64,000 bases of DNA from Diplonema papillatum (GCA_030068145.1 JAPJBO010000381.1:141597-205596); one strand, 5' to 3'. Shown: positions 42,345 to 52,592, counted from the first letter of the stretch. Numbers and translations are program-made. Notes: a model not told the origin generated them from the sequence alone.

Positions 42345-43135
42345 GCGATCGTACGGAGATTCGAAGCAGGGGTCGCCCCCCTTCCAAGAAGTCCTCGACG
42401 CTGCTGTTAGCATCGCGCTCGGCCCTCGGCCACCGCTAACGTAACTTGGCTAGATCTTCGAGAAGAAGAAACAGAACCCCGATACTTTGCAGTGTAGTTG
42501 TGTTTCGGCACCCGGTCTTTACTTCGGTAAAGCCCTACGGGAATAAGCCTGATCATCCACATTGTGAACCACAAGAAGTACTGCTACGGAGCCGGACCCG
42601 TCCCCTATTTTGAACTGTATTTGAGCATCGTCGCGACAACATTGAACATACGTTATTGTATCATAACCGTGCTTACTGCACGAGCTCCCAACGTCATGTG
42701 GCCCGCGAAACTGCGGCCTCACTTCGGGTCTTCCCCCTTGCGGGCATGCGGAAGGTTCATGCCCAAGTCCAACCCTCTCGGAGTTGGACCATTATACGAG
42801 CCAACGTCGCGATGCTTCCCGGCCGACAAATAGGCCAGAAGGGGCGAAGTCACGCCTTATGTGTCACCCAACGTCTCGAGGCCTTGCGCCCGCAACGGGT
42901 CTTCCACCAGGCCTCACTCGATCGCCACCTGGCAGATCGAGTGAAAGGCTCAAAAACTGGACACCCACTCACTTATCCTTGTTCCATAGTCCATCCCTAT
43001 CTCTCTTACCTGTGTCTTGTGTCTCTGTGGCCTGCCTTCCGGCGCGAATAGGCCTGTACCGCCTAACCCGAAAACTCGACGTGCTCTCCCGAGCGCGTAA
43101 AGAAAGTGGTGCCTCTTGCAAAAAAAAAAAAAAAA
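42345..43135 (+). other. Element B 3' UTR and poly(A)
   Basis: Non-coding. It ends GTGGTGCCTCTTGC then A16 (43120-43135), TTGGC and T18 (43141-43158), the first of three A-TTGG-T junctions in this window. Confidence 0.7.
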
Positions 43136-43170
43136 TTGGCTTTTTTTTTTTTTTTTTTCAGGCCACCAGG
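43111..43170 (+). repeat. Poly(A)-TTGGC-poly(T) palindrome 1
   Basis: GGTGCCTCTTGC, A16, TTGGC, T18, CAGGCCACC. The outer arms (GGTGCCT / AGGCCACC) are partly complementary, so the whole could fold into one long hairpin. Confidence 0.65.
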
Positions 43171-43172
43171 GC

Positions 43173-45028
43173 ATAGCTGTCAGCCACAAGGTTGCCACAT
43201 TGTGGCTCCATTTAGCCACAAAGTCGCCACAAACCTTGTGGCTACCTTTGTGGCTAATTATGCAAAATTTTGGTATCAAGGAAAACCACGTAAAACTAGC
43301 TTTTTTGGCCAGAAAACGCATCTGAAACACATTTTCTGATGATTTTGGTGAGTTTTTGGCCACGATTTTGGGTAGCTGCTACGTTCTGAGTTCGGTATCC
43401 TGGTTGCGTGCTCAGCGATAGCCCTGTCGTAGTAGGCTGCAGCATTTGGTGCAATACCAAAACAATTTCAGGTTCTAAACAAAAGAAACGTTGTTAGCGC
43501 ACACAAGTGTCAGATGGAACAGCTACTTTGATTCCATGAGAAGGCACTTGGCACTGAGACAGTATGTCGACCCTAAAAATTTGTTGGGCGACGAGTACTG
43601 GGCCGACCTCAAAGCTTTGGGATCTGCGTGTGAGCCCTTTGCTGTGGCTACTGATGTTGTCCAATCAGACAAGATGAGTCTGGAAGGGATGTTGGGGGTT
43701 CTGGCTTACCTTGATGAACACGCGCAGAAACTAAAGACAGAGGGACCCGCTCGAAACAAGCGCGTATCCGCCATTTGGAAGGAACGCAAAGAAAAAAACT
43801 TTTCGTTTGCAGCCATTTCACTTTTTGAGGGGTTGAACCCAAAAGAAAACCACGCAGCGTGGCCACAAGACAAAGCGGCGACAATGCGCGCTGAAATTTT
43901 TAAATACGTAGGAGCGTATGCAGACAGGAAGCAACGACCCTTGGGTAATTTTCCAGACAGGGTGTCCCAAGTTGCTCACGAGCTGCAGGAATTCTGGTGC
44001 CATGCGCAGGTCCCAGCAAATGGCGGAGCATTTCACAAATACTGGACCTCTTCTACTCGGCGTGTGAGCTACCCCGCCATCAGCGAGTTTGCTTGTTCGC
44101 TTGCAAAGTGCGCGACCACGGAGGCGGCCGTTGAGCGAAATTTCAAGGTGCTTTCCCGCCAGCTTACGCGTTACAGAAGCAGCTTGCAACCTGAAACAGT
44201 GACTGCTGTTACATTTGTTGCAATAAATGTGCCGAAGCTGCTTCCGGAAGAGTTCAAGGAGGAGACAAAGAACCGAGAAAAAAAGGAGGGACAAGTGCTC
44301 ACACGTCTTGCTGCGAAATTCTCCCAGATTCCTGTACTTGCCCCCTGGGCCCAAGAGTGGGGAATTGGCTCCCCTCGTCGACAGCAGTCGCAGTCTTCTT
44401 CGGCAGGGAGCCCTAGCATCAGTCAGTCCCCCGCTTCATCCGCCAGCTCATGACTTTTTTCATCGGGCTGACACTTTTTTCCTTTCGGCTTTCTAGCACC
44501 ACTCAACTTTGTTTGGCTGCGGCGGTACTTTCCGCCCTCTCCCGCTCCTCCTCTGTGGGCTCGTCCACACCGATCGCTGCTTGTCGAATGCCTTCGTTCT
44601 CCGTTCATTTGTAAGTGATCAAGCTGGCAGCTGGCAGCCGAAGGGTTCAGAAGACCAAAATAGAAGCGCTTTGCAATTAGAACGGTTCTGAATCTGATAG
44701 GTTCAGTACGATGCTATCATTTTGACTTGATTCAAGTGACATGAATTCGAGTTACTGTCAAGGGGCCATGTATGCCCACGGTACGGGGCCAACTTCTATC
44801 CGAGACATGCCTGAGTTAGCAGAAGGGGGTCGTGACAGGTCAAATTTTGCCAAAAAAACATCAAAAAAGGTGTTTCAGACCCATTTTCCGGCCAGAAAAA
44901 GTAATTTTACGTGGTTTTCCTGGGTACCAAAATTTTGCATAATTAGCCACAAAGGTAGCCACAAGGTTTGTGGCTACTTTGTGGCTCCCAATTAGCCACT
45001 AGTGGCTATCTTGTGGCTGACAGCTATG
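43173..45028 (+). mobile_element. hAT-2 copy with partial transposase
   Basis: It has the same ends as the copy at 40378 (ATAGCTGTCAGCC ... GGCTGACAGCTATG). The 8-bp target duplication ACCAGGGC is at 43165-43172 and 45029-45036. It carries the C-terminal half of a hAT transposase (43491-44453). It interrupts the T-run-led fragment that continues at 45037. Confidence 0.92.
43491..44453 (+). pseudogene. hAT transposase, C-terminal half (hAT-2)
   Basis: The frame has no Met at its natural start, and begins with TSVRWNSYFDSMRRHLALR, the post-catalytic RWNS region of hAT transposases. It continues to the dimerisation domain (YPAISEFACSLAKCATTEAA, VERNFKVLSRQLTRYRSSL). A Ser/Gln-rich tail follows. 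The BED finger and both catalytic aspartates are missing, so the copy is internally deleted. It is clearly distinct from the hAT-1 transposase. Confidence 0.85.
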
Positions 45029-45679
45029 ACCAGGGCACCTTACTCCACTCCTTTGAGGTCCCCTTGATGGGGATGGTTGGGAAACCATACTAGGTATGGA
45101 AGCCATCCTTTCGCGGACCAGTTTCCGCTCGGCTATTGAACTAGGGCTTATTTCTTTACTTATTTCCGTCTTCTTTCTTATTTCCCTCCCCTTCCTATCC
45201 CCTAACCTGTGGACCTGTCACTCGTGCGCGTGTCTCTTGGCGCAAACGGGCTAGTAACGCCTGACCGTTCCGGATGCTGCTCTTCTGAGCGGCTGAAGGA
45301 ACGGTGCTTGTTTTTCATTCATTCATTCATTGAAACGAGTGCGGGACACGGCCCAAGCCACTCTGACAGCCCCCCAAACGCAAACGCCCTGACTCAAACT
45401 CAGGGCTCGAGCCAAAAACCACCGGAAGAAGGGGCTGCAGGGCAGGCTAACCCTATGTTATCATAGCCTTCCATACCCCCCTTGTCTTTTCGTTACCCCC
45501 CCCTACCCTCCCACGCACCTATTTTTCTCTTATTTTCCTCGGCACAAGCAGCCCAGTAAAGCTGGCCTCTTCCTCTCCTTTCCTTTTTTGGTTTCTTCCT
45601 TTGATGACGGCACCACCGTTTGCGTTTGTGTGTTCTCATGTCTTCAATTTGTTTCCAAAAAAGAAAGGATAGAAGGAAA

Positions 45680-45735
45680 AGGTGCCTCATCCAAAAAAAA
45701 AAAAAATTGGTTTTTTTTTTTTGAACTCAGGAACC
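45680..45735 (+). repeat. Poly(A)-TTGG-poly(T) palindrome 2
   Basis: GGTGCCTCATCC, A14 (45693-45706), TTGG, T12 (45711-45722), GAACTCAGGAACC. The outer arms are partly complementary (GGTGCCTCA with the complement of TCAGGAACC). Confidence 0.65.
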
Positions 45736-46720
45736 AGTTTGGAAGCAGAAGCAGCGAACTAACGGGGCCTAAGCTAGAAAACTGGCGGCCAGGGGGGAAA
45801 CCAATCTACATTGGCAGTCTCCAGTCGACTCAAAGCGTGCTGGACGCCGCCTCAGACATCTCGTCACAGGCGGAAGACATGTCGGACGAGCAGACAGTTG
45901 AATCGCAGCAACCGGAAGGCGATCTGGTTATGGTGGCCGAAGCGGACGACTGGCGGCTCTAGAAGCTTCTACTCTGGCTGACTTTTACTCCTTTCCCTCC
46001 TTCCCAACACCCCTCCCACCTCTACCAAGGCCCCGCACAGCCCCGTGATAGAGTCACGGAGTGAGCCGCTTATCGAAGTAACAACCCCACACCGACGGAC
46101 GAGAACCCGGAACGCCAGACCGGTGACCGGCAACCACAAACACAGCCGCCAGCCAGGGCGACAACAGTGAACCGGTTGTTACTTCGAGCTGAAGGAATGC
46201 CCACTCCTCACCAAACGACTAACAACTGTGTCGGAAACAAGGCCGGGGAGGCTGGTGAGAACCACTGTCACCAAACAACCAAACAGTTTTCTTTTGCCGC
46301 GGCGGCACCACGGATTCGTCACCCGGCCGTACAGGCCCCGATGGGGAGAAGCCGCGCAGGTGCTGGCGGCAACCTAGAAAAGCCCACCCGCAGCGACGCG
46401 AACGTAGTGGGAGGAAAGGCACCCCGAGCAATCGGAAGGAGCCACCCACGAGCACCCACAGACACGCAACCACCTACACAAGTACGCCGAAGTCCAAAAA
46501 CTTGAAGACATGCATGATGGAACCTCCGCTCAACTGAACCTAGTGGGCGCAGGGAAGCCACCGAGCGAAAAACGTACAATCAAGCAAACACTCTTTTCTT
46601 TCTGCTTTCACCCAAACCGGCAAACAAGCGGCCCAGTACAGCCGGCCTAACCTCGAAGCCGGCTCACAGAGCGGCTGTTCTTTTCTTAGAATCGCGGTCC
46701 ATTGGGCCGGTGGAAAGGAA

Positions 46721-46778
46721 GGTGCCTGATGGAAAAAAAAAAAAGAAATTGGTTTTTTTTTTTTTCAATTCCGGACCA
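46721..46778 (+). repeat. Poly(A)-TTGG-poly(T) palindrome 3
   Basis: GGTGCCTGATGG, A12 (46733-46744), GAAATTGG, T13 (46753-46765), CAATTCCGGACC. It has the same layout as the two upstream copies. Confidence 0.65.
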
Positions 46779-47410
46779 ACTTGGCTACTGAAGCAACGAA
46801 CGAACGGAGTCTCAGCTGGAAAGCTGGCGACCAGGTGGGAAACCAATCTAGATTGGCACCGTCCTCGTCATAACAAGGTTGTCATTGTATGCGTACACGT
46901 TTGTTCCGGCAACTTAGCCTTCTTTCGTCGGCTAGTCGGATCGGGGGTGTGAACGGTGGCTCAGGTCTGCACTGTGACTTTCGACAACGGCCCTGCCGTT
47001 ACTGCCATATTCTCGTACTTATGTGCAACGCGCATGCACGTATGCATCGAAGCATGTACACATTCAGCCGTGTACCATGTGTACATTCGCTCAGTCTCGC
47101 TAGTCAGTGCACAAGTCCCAGTGATAAGGGCTCGAACAGCAAGTTGTCAAGGCATTAGCGTAACAGGCTACAGAATAGGTCTAAGCCTACACTGTCTAGC
47201 TGCATCTGTCAGTCACGGGCGCTCCACCTGACCTACCCGGCCGTCACTAGTAAGGCCTACATGGGGGGATCAGTTTGCAGGAAGCCCCGACAATCGAATT
47301 CCTCCCCGTTTCCATTTTTCTTTCAGTATCAGTTCAGTTTCTAACCCGACGTTAAATCCGGCCCAGTGAAGCCGTTGCCTACGGGCGTCGACATGTTAAA
47401 AAAAAAAAAA

Positions 47411-49942
47411 TCGGCGGCGGCCAGGCCATACCTCTACGGGGCCAAGCTGGTCCCACTGGTGAAAAGAGGGGGAGGCATCCGACCCATCGCCTGCGGCGAG
47501 ATTCTGCGGAGGGTGGCCGGAAAGGTCCTCGCGTCCGACCGGGTGGTAAAGGAGCTCGGGCAAAGCGTGCTCCTGCGAAGCGGGCAGGTCGGTGTCGGGG
47601 TGAAGGCCGGAGCGGACGCGGGAATTCTCGCCGTCCGTAGGGTGGCGGCCATGTACCGCAGGGAAGGCGGGGCGGGCAAGGGCATCCTCCAGATCGACCT
47701 GGCGAACGCATTCAACTCCCTGCAGAGGGAGGCGATCATTCAAAGCGCCAGCAGGCATGCCCCCCAGGTCTTGGCGTACACCATGGCGGCATACGGGAAG
47801 CACTCCATACTGCAAGTTGGAGACCAAACGCTCACTTCCGAGCGTGGGGTGCAACAGGGGGACCCCTTGGGGCCTCTCCTCTTCAGCCTGGCGCTGCAGG
47901 ACGTCATCGCGCCGCCGCCGCCGCCGGCCGAGGCTGCGGCAGCGCCACAGGTCGGCCCGGCAGTCCAGCCGGCGCCGGAAGAGGCCCCGGGGGCGGGCGC
48001 TCAGGCTCCGCGGCCGGAGGAGCCCGCGGACCCCGCAGGAGCCGTGGAAGGCGGAGAGGGCCCTCCTGAGCAGGGGCCACCGCCACCGCACGAGCCGGGG
48101 CCAGCGCAACCGCCACCCGAGGACCCAGCCCACGGGGGCCCGGCGGAGCCCGGAGAGCCGGCCCTCGCGCTCCCGGGCCCGATTCCGCCGGCGCCGGTGG
48201 CCCAGATACCGCGAGGCGCCCCCGAGGATCCGGAGGGCGCCGGGCCAGTAGCACAGGAGCCGGCACCTCAGGAGCAGCCGGAGGCCGCGCCCAACCACTC
48301 AGCGCTGAGCCGGGCCAGCCTCGAGCTCCTGACGTTCTACCTCGACGACGGGGTAACGGGCGGGGAACTCGACTCGATCGCGCGATGGCTGTGCGAGTTC
48401 GAGCGGCGAGCCGCAGCAGTCGGTCTGAGCCTCAATAGGGGCAAGTGCAGACTGGCGATTGCCCCGGGTGCCGAGGTACCGGCGGGCCTAGACGGCATCG
48501 AGACGTGCTCCCTCGACGAGATCGAGCACCTGGGTGTGCCGTGCGGATCGCCGGAGAAGATCCGCGCGTTCGTTGAGCGGGTGGCACAGGGCGCCGAGAG
48601 GAAGCTGAGGGTGATCGCGTCCCTACCTGACGCGCACGTGGCGCTCACGCTGACGAAGTTCTGTGCCGGCTTCGTTGGAGTGGTGCACCTCATGCGCGCG
48701 ACAGGGCCCGTCTTCGACTACGCGGGCATCGACCGCGTCACCCAGTCCTGTCTCGCGACGATCACCGGGATCGAAACCGATGACGCGTCGTGGACACAGG
48801 CGTCACTACCCGTCAGGATGGGCGGCCTCGGCCTCCACAGCTGTGCGGACGTGAGCGGGATTGCCCACATCGCCGCGGCGCTGGACGGGGGGCCGCATCT
48901 CCCCGCCCTCGTGGCCCCGGCCCTGCTGCCACACCTCACGTGGCAGCAGGACGACACCGTCCAAGCGTCCCTCGTCGACCCGCGCCTTGCAACCTATGAA
49001 TCCGTCCTGGAGAAGATCCAGGACGTCATGCAGGCACGAGCCGAGTACGAGGGGCGAGGACAGAAGGCATGGTCGTCCGCCTTGGCCACCGAGAAGAGGA
49101 AGAACCTTCTCGAGTCGCTGACGGAGGAGCTCGGCCACTCCGGCCAACTGCAGGGTCAGGCCCTGACCCGGGCTCAAGACCGGATCCGGGCGCGGATCCA
49201 AAGCGGCTCCGGCAAGCACGCTTCGGCGTGGTTGTACGGCAACCCTGAGGCGGATACCACAATGTGGTTGTCTCCGGCCGAGCTGGCGGTGGCAGTCCGG
49301 CTTCGGTTGGGGCTTCCAATTGCGGCCGCGCCGGGGGAGTGCCGCCTTTGCGGGCACGGTGCGACCGACGTCAACGGATCGCACGCCCAGACGTGTTTCG
49401 GCAGCGGCCGCCGAACGCGCCTTCACAACGCGCTGCGTGACATCGTCGCCGACTTCGCTCGACGAGGACTGCTCGGTCCTTCCATCGAGCGAGCCGTGTT
49501 CGCTAACGCGCGGCGCAAGCGCCCGGACATCAGCTACGTCCGGGATGGCACCACCGTCCTACTTGACGTCGCTGTCACGTACCCCCTACAACTCTCGCAG
49601 CCGCACTACGCAGCCCGGGCGGCGGCGGAGCCAGGGGGCGCAGCAGCCGCGTACGCTGTGGCCGTCAAGGAGCGTGTCTACAACGCAATCATTGCCAATG
49701 AGCCAGACCCGCGGGAATGGAAGGCGGTGCCGCTAGTTGTAGACACGTTCGGGGCCTGGTGCCCAGGAGCAATCACGGAGCTGCGGCACATTGCCCGCGC
49801 CAACGCCCTCCGTGAAGACCGGACCGTTTCGGCCGCCTGCCAGGACCTCTTCCACCGCTTGAGCTTTTCTATAGCCCGAGGGGTGGCAAGGATCGTCATT
49901 GCATCTGGTGGGGCGCGACCGGACGAAGCGGATCCACCCTGA
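47411..49942 (+). CDS. RLE3 polyprotein: reverse transcriptase with proline-rich insert, zinc knuckle, endonuclease
   Basis: About 843 open codons. Reverse transcriptase: GGGIRPIACGEILRRVAGK (fingers), LQIDLANAFNSLQREAI (motif A), RGVQQGDPLGPLLFSLALQ (motif B), then about 150 residues, of which roughly 120 are very Pro/Ala/Glu/Gly-rich, then LLTFYLDDGVTGGELDS (motif C) and LNRGKCRLAI. In related enzymes motifs B and C are only about 20-40 residues apart. After a long linker come the zinc knuckle CRLCGHGATDVNGSHAQTC and the R2-type restriction-like endonuclease RKRPDISYVRDG ... LLDVAVTYP. The N-terminal DNA-binding part is missing by truncation. RLE elements usually insert site-specifically; a target is not evident from one copy. 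Confidence 0.88.
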   Translation, partial: SAAARPYLYGAKLVPLVKRGGGIRPIACGEILRRVAGKVLASDRVVKELGQSVLLRSGQVGVGVKAGADAGILAVRRVAAMYRREGGAGKGILQIDLANAFNSLQREAIIQSASRHAPQVLAYTMAAYGKHSILQVGDQTLTSERGVQQGDPLGPLLFSLALQDVIAPPPPPAEAAAAPQVGPAVQPAPEEAPGAGAQAPRPEEPADPAGAVEGGEGPPEQGPPPPHEPGPAQPPPEDPAHGGPAEPGEPALALPGPIPPAPVAQIPRGAPEDPEGAGPVAQEPAPQEQPEAAPNHSALSRASLELLTFYLDDGVTGGELDSIARWLCEFERRAAAVGLSLNRGKCRLAIAPGAEVPAGLDGIETCSLDEIEHLGVPCGSPEKIRAFVERVAQGAERKLRVIASLPDAHVALTLTKFCAGFVGVVHLMRATGPVFDYAGIDRVTQSCLATITGIETDDASWTQASLPVRMGGLGLHSCADVSGIAHIAAALDGGPHLPALVAPALLPHLTWQQDDTVQASLVDPRLATYESVLEKIQDVMQARAEYEGRGQKAWSSALATEKRKNLLESLTEELGHSGQLQGQALTRAQDRIRARIQSGSGKHASAWLYGNPEADTTMWLSPAELAVAVRLRLGLPIAAAPGECRLCGHGATDVNGSHAQTCFGSGRRTRLHNALRDIVADFARRGLLGPSIERAVFANARRKRPDISYVRDGTTVLLDVAVTYPLQLSQPHYAARAAAEPGGAAAAYAVAVKERVYNAIIANEPDPREWKAVPLVVDTFGAWCPGAITELRHIARANALREDRTVSAACQDLFHRLSFSIARGVARIVIASGGARPDEADPP

Positions 49943-50153
49943 TGCAGGGGGTAGAGTCACTGCATCGCGGGTTTTTTTACCGGGTCGGACCTGTTAGCAG
50001 TCACGCGCAGGCCAGTCCCGTGTCGCTGTGAGACAGGCGTTCACAGTGTGCTGAAGAAGCATTTCTTTGGACTACCGCTCCGGAAGCAACCGGATACCGG
50101 CAGCCCCGCTGTACCAACATGTCGAGTACAGTGTCCCGCGCTCCAAAAAAAAG
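47411..50153 (+). mobile_element. RLE3: 5'-truncated RLE retrotransposon with most of its reverse transcriptase
   Basis: It starts directly after an A13 run and ends in CCCGCGCTCC and 9 A (50145-50153). The last 700 bp are repeated inverted, almost base for base, at 51081-51791 (RLE4). It is about 70% similar to RLE1 in the protein. Confidence 0.88.
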
Positions 50154-51000
50154 TACGTGCGCTCGGCTAAGGCCGGCGCGTGGCGAGACTGGAGGCAGCA
50201 GTTAAAGTTCGGGGAACAGTAAAGTTCGGGCGAAGCTAAGTTCGGGCAATGCTGGTGAAGCTAAGCTTAGTTCGGGCGTTGCTAAGCGCTCAGGCTGCGC
50301 TGGTACTAAAAAACAGTTCGGGCACGAAGCGAAGTTCGGCCAGGGTGTAAAGTCCGGGTGAAGCCAAGGTCGGTGCTCGTACCCGGGGGGGGACACCCCC
50401 CCCCGACCCACCGAGTGCGGAAAAAGTTTGGCGCTGGTACCCGGGTGGGCGCCCCCCCCGCCGCCCCCCGGCGAAGCAAAAGTTCGTTTGTTTGTGCGAT
50501 TTTTCCCTGTATGTGATTTGGTAAACCGCTGCCAACGTTCTTTTTAGCGGTAACAAATACTGTCTCCAGGGAAGCAGAAATTGGTTGTCGCAGCTAAGTT
50601 CTGGTGAAGCTCAGTTCGGACGATAATGAGTTCGAGTGATCCTAAGTTCGGGTGGAGCTAAGTTCTGGTGAAGCAAAGTTCGGGCGCAGCTGAGTTCGGG
50701 CGAAGCAACGCTCGGGCGAAGTTAAGTTCTGGCGAAGCAAAGTTCGGGCGATGCTAAATTCTGGTACGGGCGCAGCTGAGTTCGGACGAAGCAAAGTTCG
50801 CACGAAGCTGAGTTCTGGTGAAGCAAAGTTCGGTTCTCGTAGCAAGTTTGGCCTGTGATGGCAAGCTCGGCCGCCGACTCCGTTTCCCGGGGTGACCCAA
50901 ATACCGCGAGATACTGAGAAACTCCGCCAAAAACGCAATTTTCGGGCACATTTGACCCCGAAACGCAACAAACCTCGAAAACAATCTTCGACCGGAAAAA
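50154..51000. repeat. Degenerate AAGTTCGGGCGAAGC tandem repeats
   Basis: Units of about 15 bp (AAGTTCGGGCGAAGC, AAGTTCTGGTGAAGC and variants) fill about 50200-50345 and 50580-50835. G- and C-runs lie between (50381-50480). The minus-strand translation gives repetitive peptides, which I do not regard as protein. The region separates the inverted RLE3/RLE4 pair. Confidence 0.7.
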
Positions 51001-51002
51001 TG

Positions 51003-51072
51003 TCATGGGCGGGGTTCGAACTCGGACTCACCGGCCTGAAGGCCGGCGCCCGGTCACTCTGCCACCCGCATA
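51003..51072 (-). ncRNA. tRNA-like sequence (SINE head or tRNA relic)
   Basis: The minus strand reads GCGGGTGGCAGAGTGACCGG (A-box-like), an anticodon-arm-like GCCGGCCTTCAGGCCGG, and GAGTTCGAACCCCGCCCA (B-box-like). The acceptor and T stems do not pair fully, so it is not a good tRNA gene. This pattern is common in tRNA-derived SINE heads. The poly(A) of RLE4 ends about 8 bp from its 5' side. Confidence 0.55.
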
Positions 51073-51080
51073 CCTTCTGC

Positions 51081-51791
51081 TTTTTTTTTTTTTTTTTTTG
51101 GAGCGCGGGACACTGTACTCGACATGTTGGTACAGCGGGGCTGCCGGTATCCGGTTGCTTCCGGAGCGGTAGTCCAAAGAAATGCTTCTTCAGCACACTG
51201 TGAACGCCTGTCTCACAGCGACACGGGACTGGCCTGCGCGTGACTGCTAACAGGTCCGACCCGGTAAAAAAACCCGCGATGCAGTGACTCTACCCCCTGC
51301 ATCAGGGTGGATCCGCTTCGTCCGGTCGCGCCCCACCAGATGCAATGACGATCCTTGCCACCCCTCGGGCTATAGAAAAGCTCAAGCGGTGGAAGAGGTC
51401 CTGGCAGGCGGCCGAAACGGTCCGGTCTTCACGGAGGGCGTTGGCGCGGGCAATGTGCCGCAGCTCCGTGATTGCTCCTGGGCACCAGGCCCCGAACGTG
51501 TCTACAACTAGCGGCACCGCCTTCCATTCCCGCGGGTCTGGCTCATTGGCAATGATTGCGTTGTAGACACGCTCCTTGACGGCTACAGCGTACGCGGCTG
51601 CTGCGCCCCCTGGCTCCGCCGCCGCCCGGGCTGCGTAGTGCGGCTGCGAGAGTTGTAGGGGGTACGTGACAGCGACGTCAAGTAGGACGGTGGTGCCATC
51701 CCGGACGTAGCTGATGTCCGGGCGCTTGCGCCGCGCGTTAGCGAACACGGCTCGCTCGATGGAAGGACCGAGCAGTCCTCGTCGAGCGAAG
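51081..51791 (-). mobile_element. RLE4: short 5'-truncated RLE copy, inverted relative to RLE3
   Basis: On the minus strand it starts at CTTCGCTCGACGAGGACTGC (equivalent to 49455) and ends in the same 3' UTR with 19 A (51081-51099 as T). It is nearly identical to 49455-50153, so one was formed recently, or the pair is an inverted duplication. Confidence 0.88.
51302..51791 (-). pseudogene. RLE4 endonuclease C-terminal fragment
   Basis: About 160 codons containing RRKRPDISYVRDGTTVLLDV and the C-terminus to ARPDEADPP, apparently identical to RLE3. The zinc knuckle and reverse transcriptase are absent. Confidence 0.88.
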
Positions 51792-52258
51792 TTTTTTTTT
51801 TTTTTTTGTTGACACCCGACACGGCGGGAACGGCTTTACTGGGCCGTGTTACTGTCAAGTAACATGCCACGTAGGTTAGACACAGTGTGCCGCACAAGGC
51901 ACAGGCTAGGTTGAGGTGGGCTAGGTTGCTTGTGGTAGGCTAGGGGGGTGCTTTACCGCGTCTATTGTTTCAGTTTAGCGCAATTATTTCTTTCCCAGGG
52001 TTGCAGTGGGTCGTTCCCGAACTCTCTGGGGTTGTCATTGTTTCATTTCTCATATGCTGTTGTTTCGGGTGTTTTTCCTTCAAGTTGCACGGCCGCAAAG
52101 GCTCGTGCTAGGTTGGTGCTTCTTATCTGATTGTATTCAGGACGAAGGGGGGGGCGGTGGCAGGAGTCGCTAACAACTAATTGCACACATCAGTTGACGG
52201 TCAAATGCGTTAGTTATTGGTGCACAGGTCATGGAGTACTTAGGGTTTAACAGCAGAA

Positions 52259-52592
52259 GGCGCAGTGTTGACAGAGCTTTGGTAGTTTGTGCAACAGTTG
52301 GTGGTAAATTCGTAGCTGGTGCCACGGTTGGAGGCGCAGTTGATGAAGCAACAGTTTACGGTACACTTGCTGCCTTATGCATAATAAAAACACTGCATTG
52401 GTAGCTGGCGCGACAGTCGTTTGAACACTATTAGCAGGCGTCACAGCAGGGGGCGCAACAGTTGGCGCAACAGTTGATGGAACACTTGAGCACCATCGTC
52501 GGAGGCACAGCTGCTGACGGTGCAGTGGTGGCTGGTGCAACTGTCGATGGAGTAGTTGTAGCAGATCCACGGCTTGAGGCACAGCAGTAGAT
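52259..52592 (-). repeat. Low-complexity 3' UTR part of element C
   Basis: Degenerate GGCGCAACAGTT / GTGGCTGGTGCAACTG units on the + strand. The minus-strand translation is Thr/Val/Pro-rich. It is probably a decayed minisatellite in the UTR; no gene is called. Confidence 0.5.

Larger units (their letters stand above)
33810..43135 (+). mobile_element. Element B: near full-length Ingi-like retrotransposon, disrupted
   Basis: It contains a complete ORF1 (33888-36260), an ORF2 in the same frame beyond a UGA, and a 0.8-kb 3' UTR ending in 16 A (43120-43135). ORF2 has a frameshift near 38500 and a hAT-2 insertion (40378-41940). It is the only element here that seems to keep its 5' region. Confidence 0.82.
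45037..47410 (+). mobile_element. Chain of 5'-truncated retroelement 3' fragments
   Basis: Three or four fragments follow head to tail. 45037-45331 ends in (CATT)4. 45332-45706 carries a short coding tail (to 45466) and ends in A14. 45711-46744 starts with a T-run and carries a coding tail ending ADDWRL (stop at 45960-45962), a UTR, and A12. 46753-47410 starts with a T-run and ends in A13 just before RLE3. The coding tails are acidic and Ser/Gln-rich, like the C-termini of ORF2 in B and C. None has catalytic domains. Family assignment is inference. Confidence 0.6.

Noticed and set aside
45588-45962. Frame of 124 codons including Lys and Phe runs
   Set aside because: The runs come from the A/T junction. 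Only the last 60 codons may be a genuine ORF2 tail.
50640-51006. Minus-strand frames with repetitive SPELCFART-like peptides
   Set aside because: They are translations of the 15-bp AAGTTCGGGCGAAGC repeats and have no protein character.
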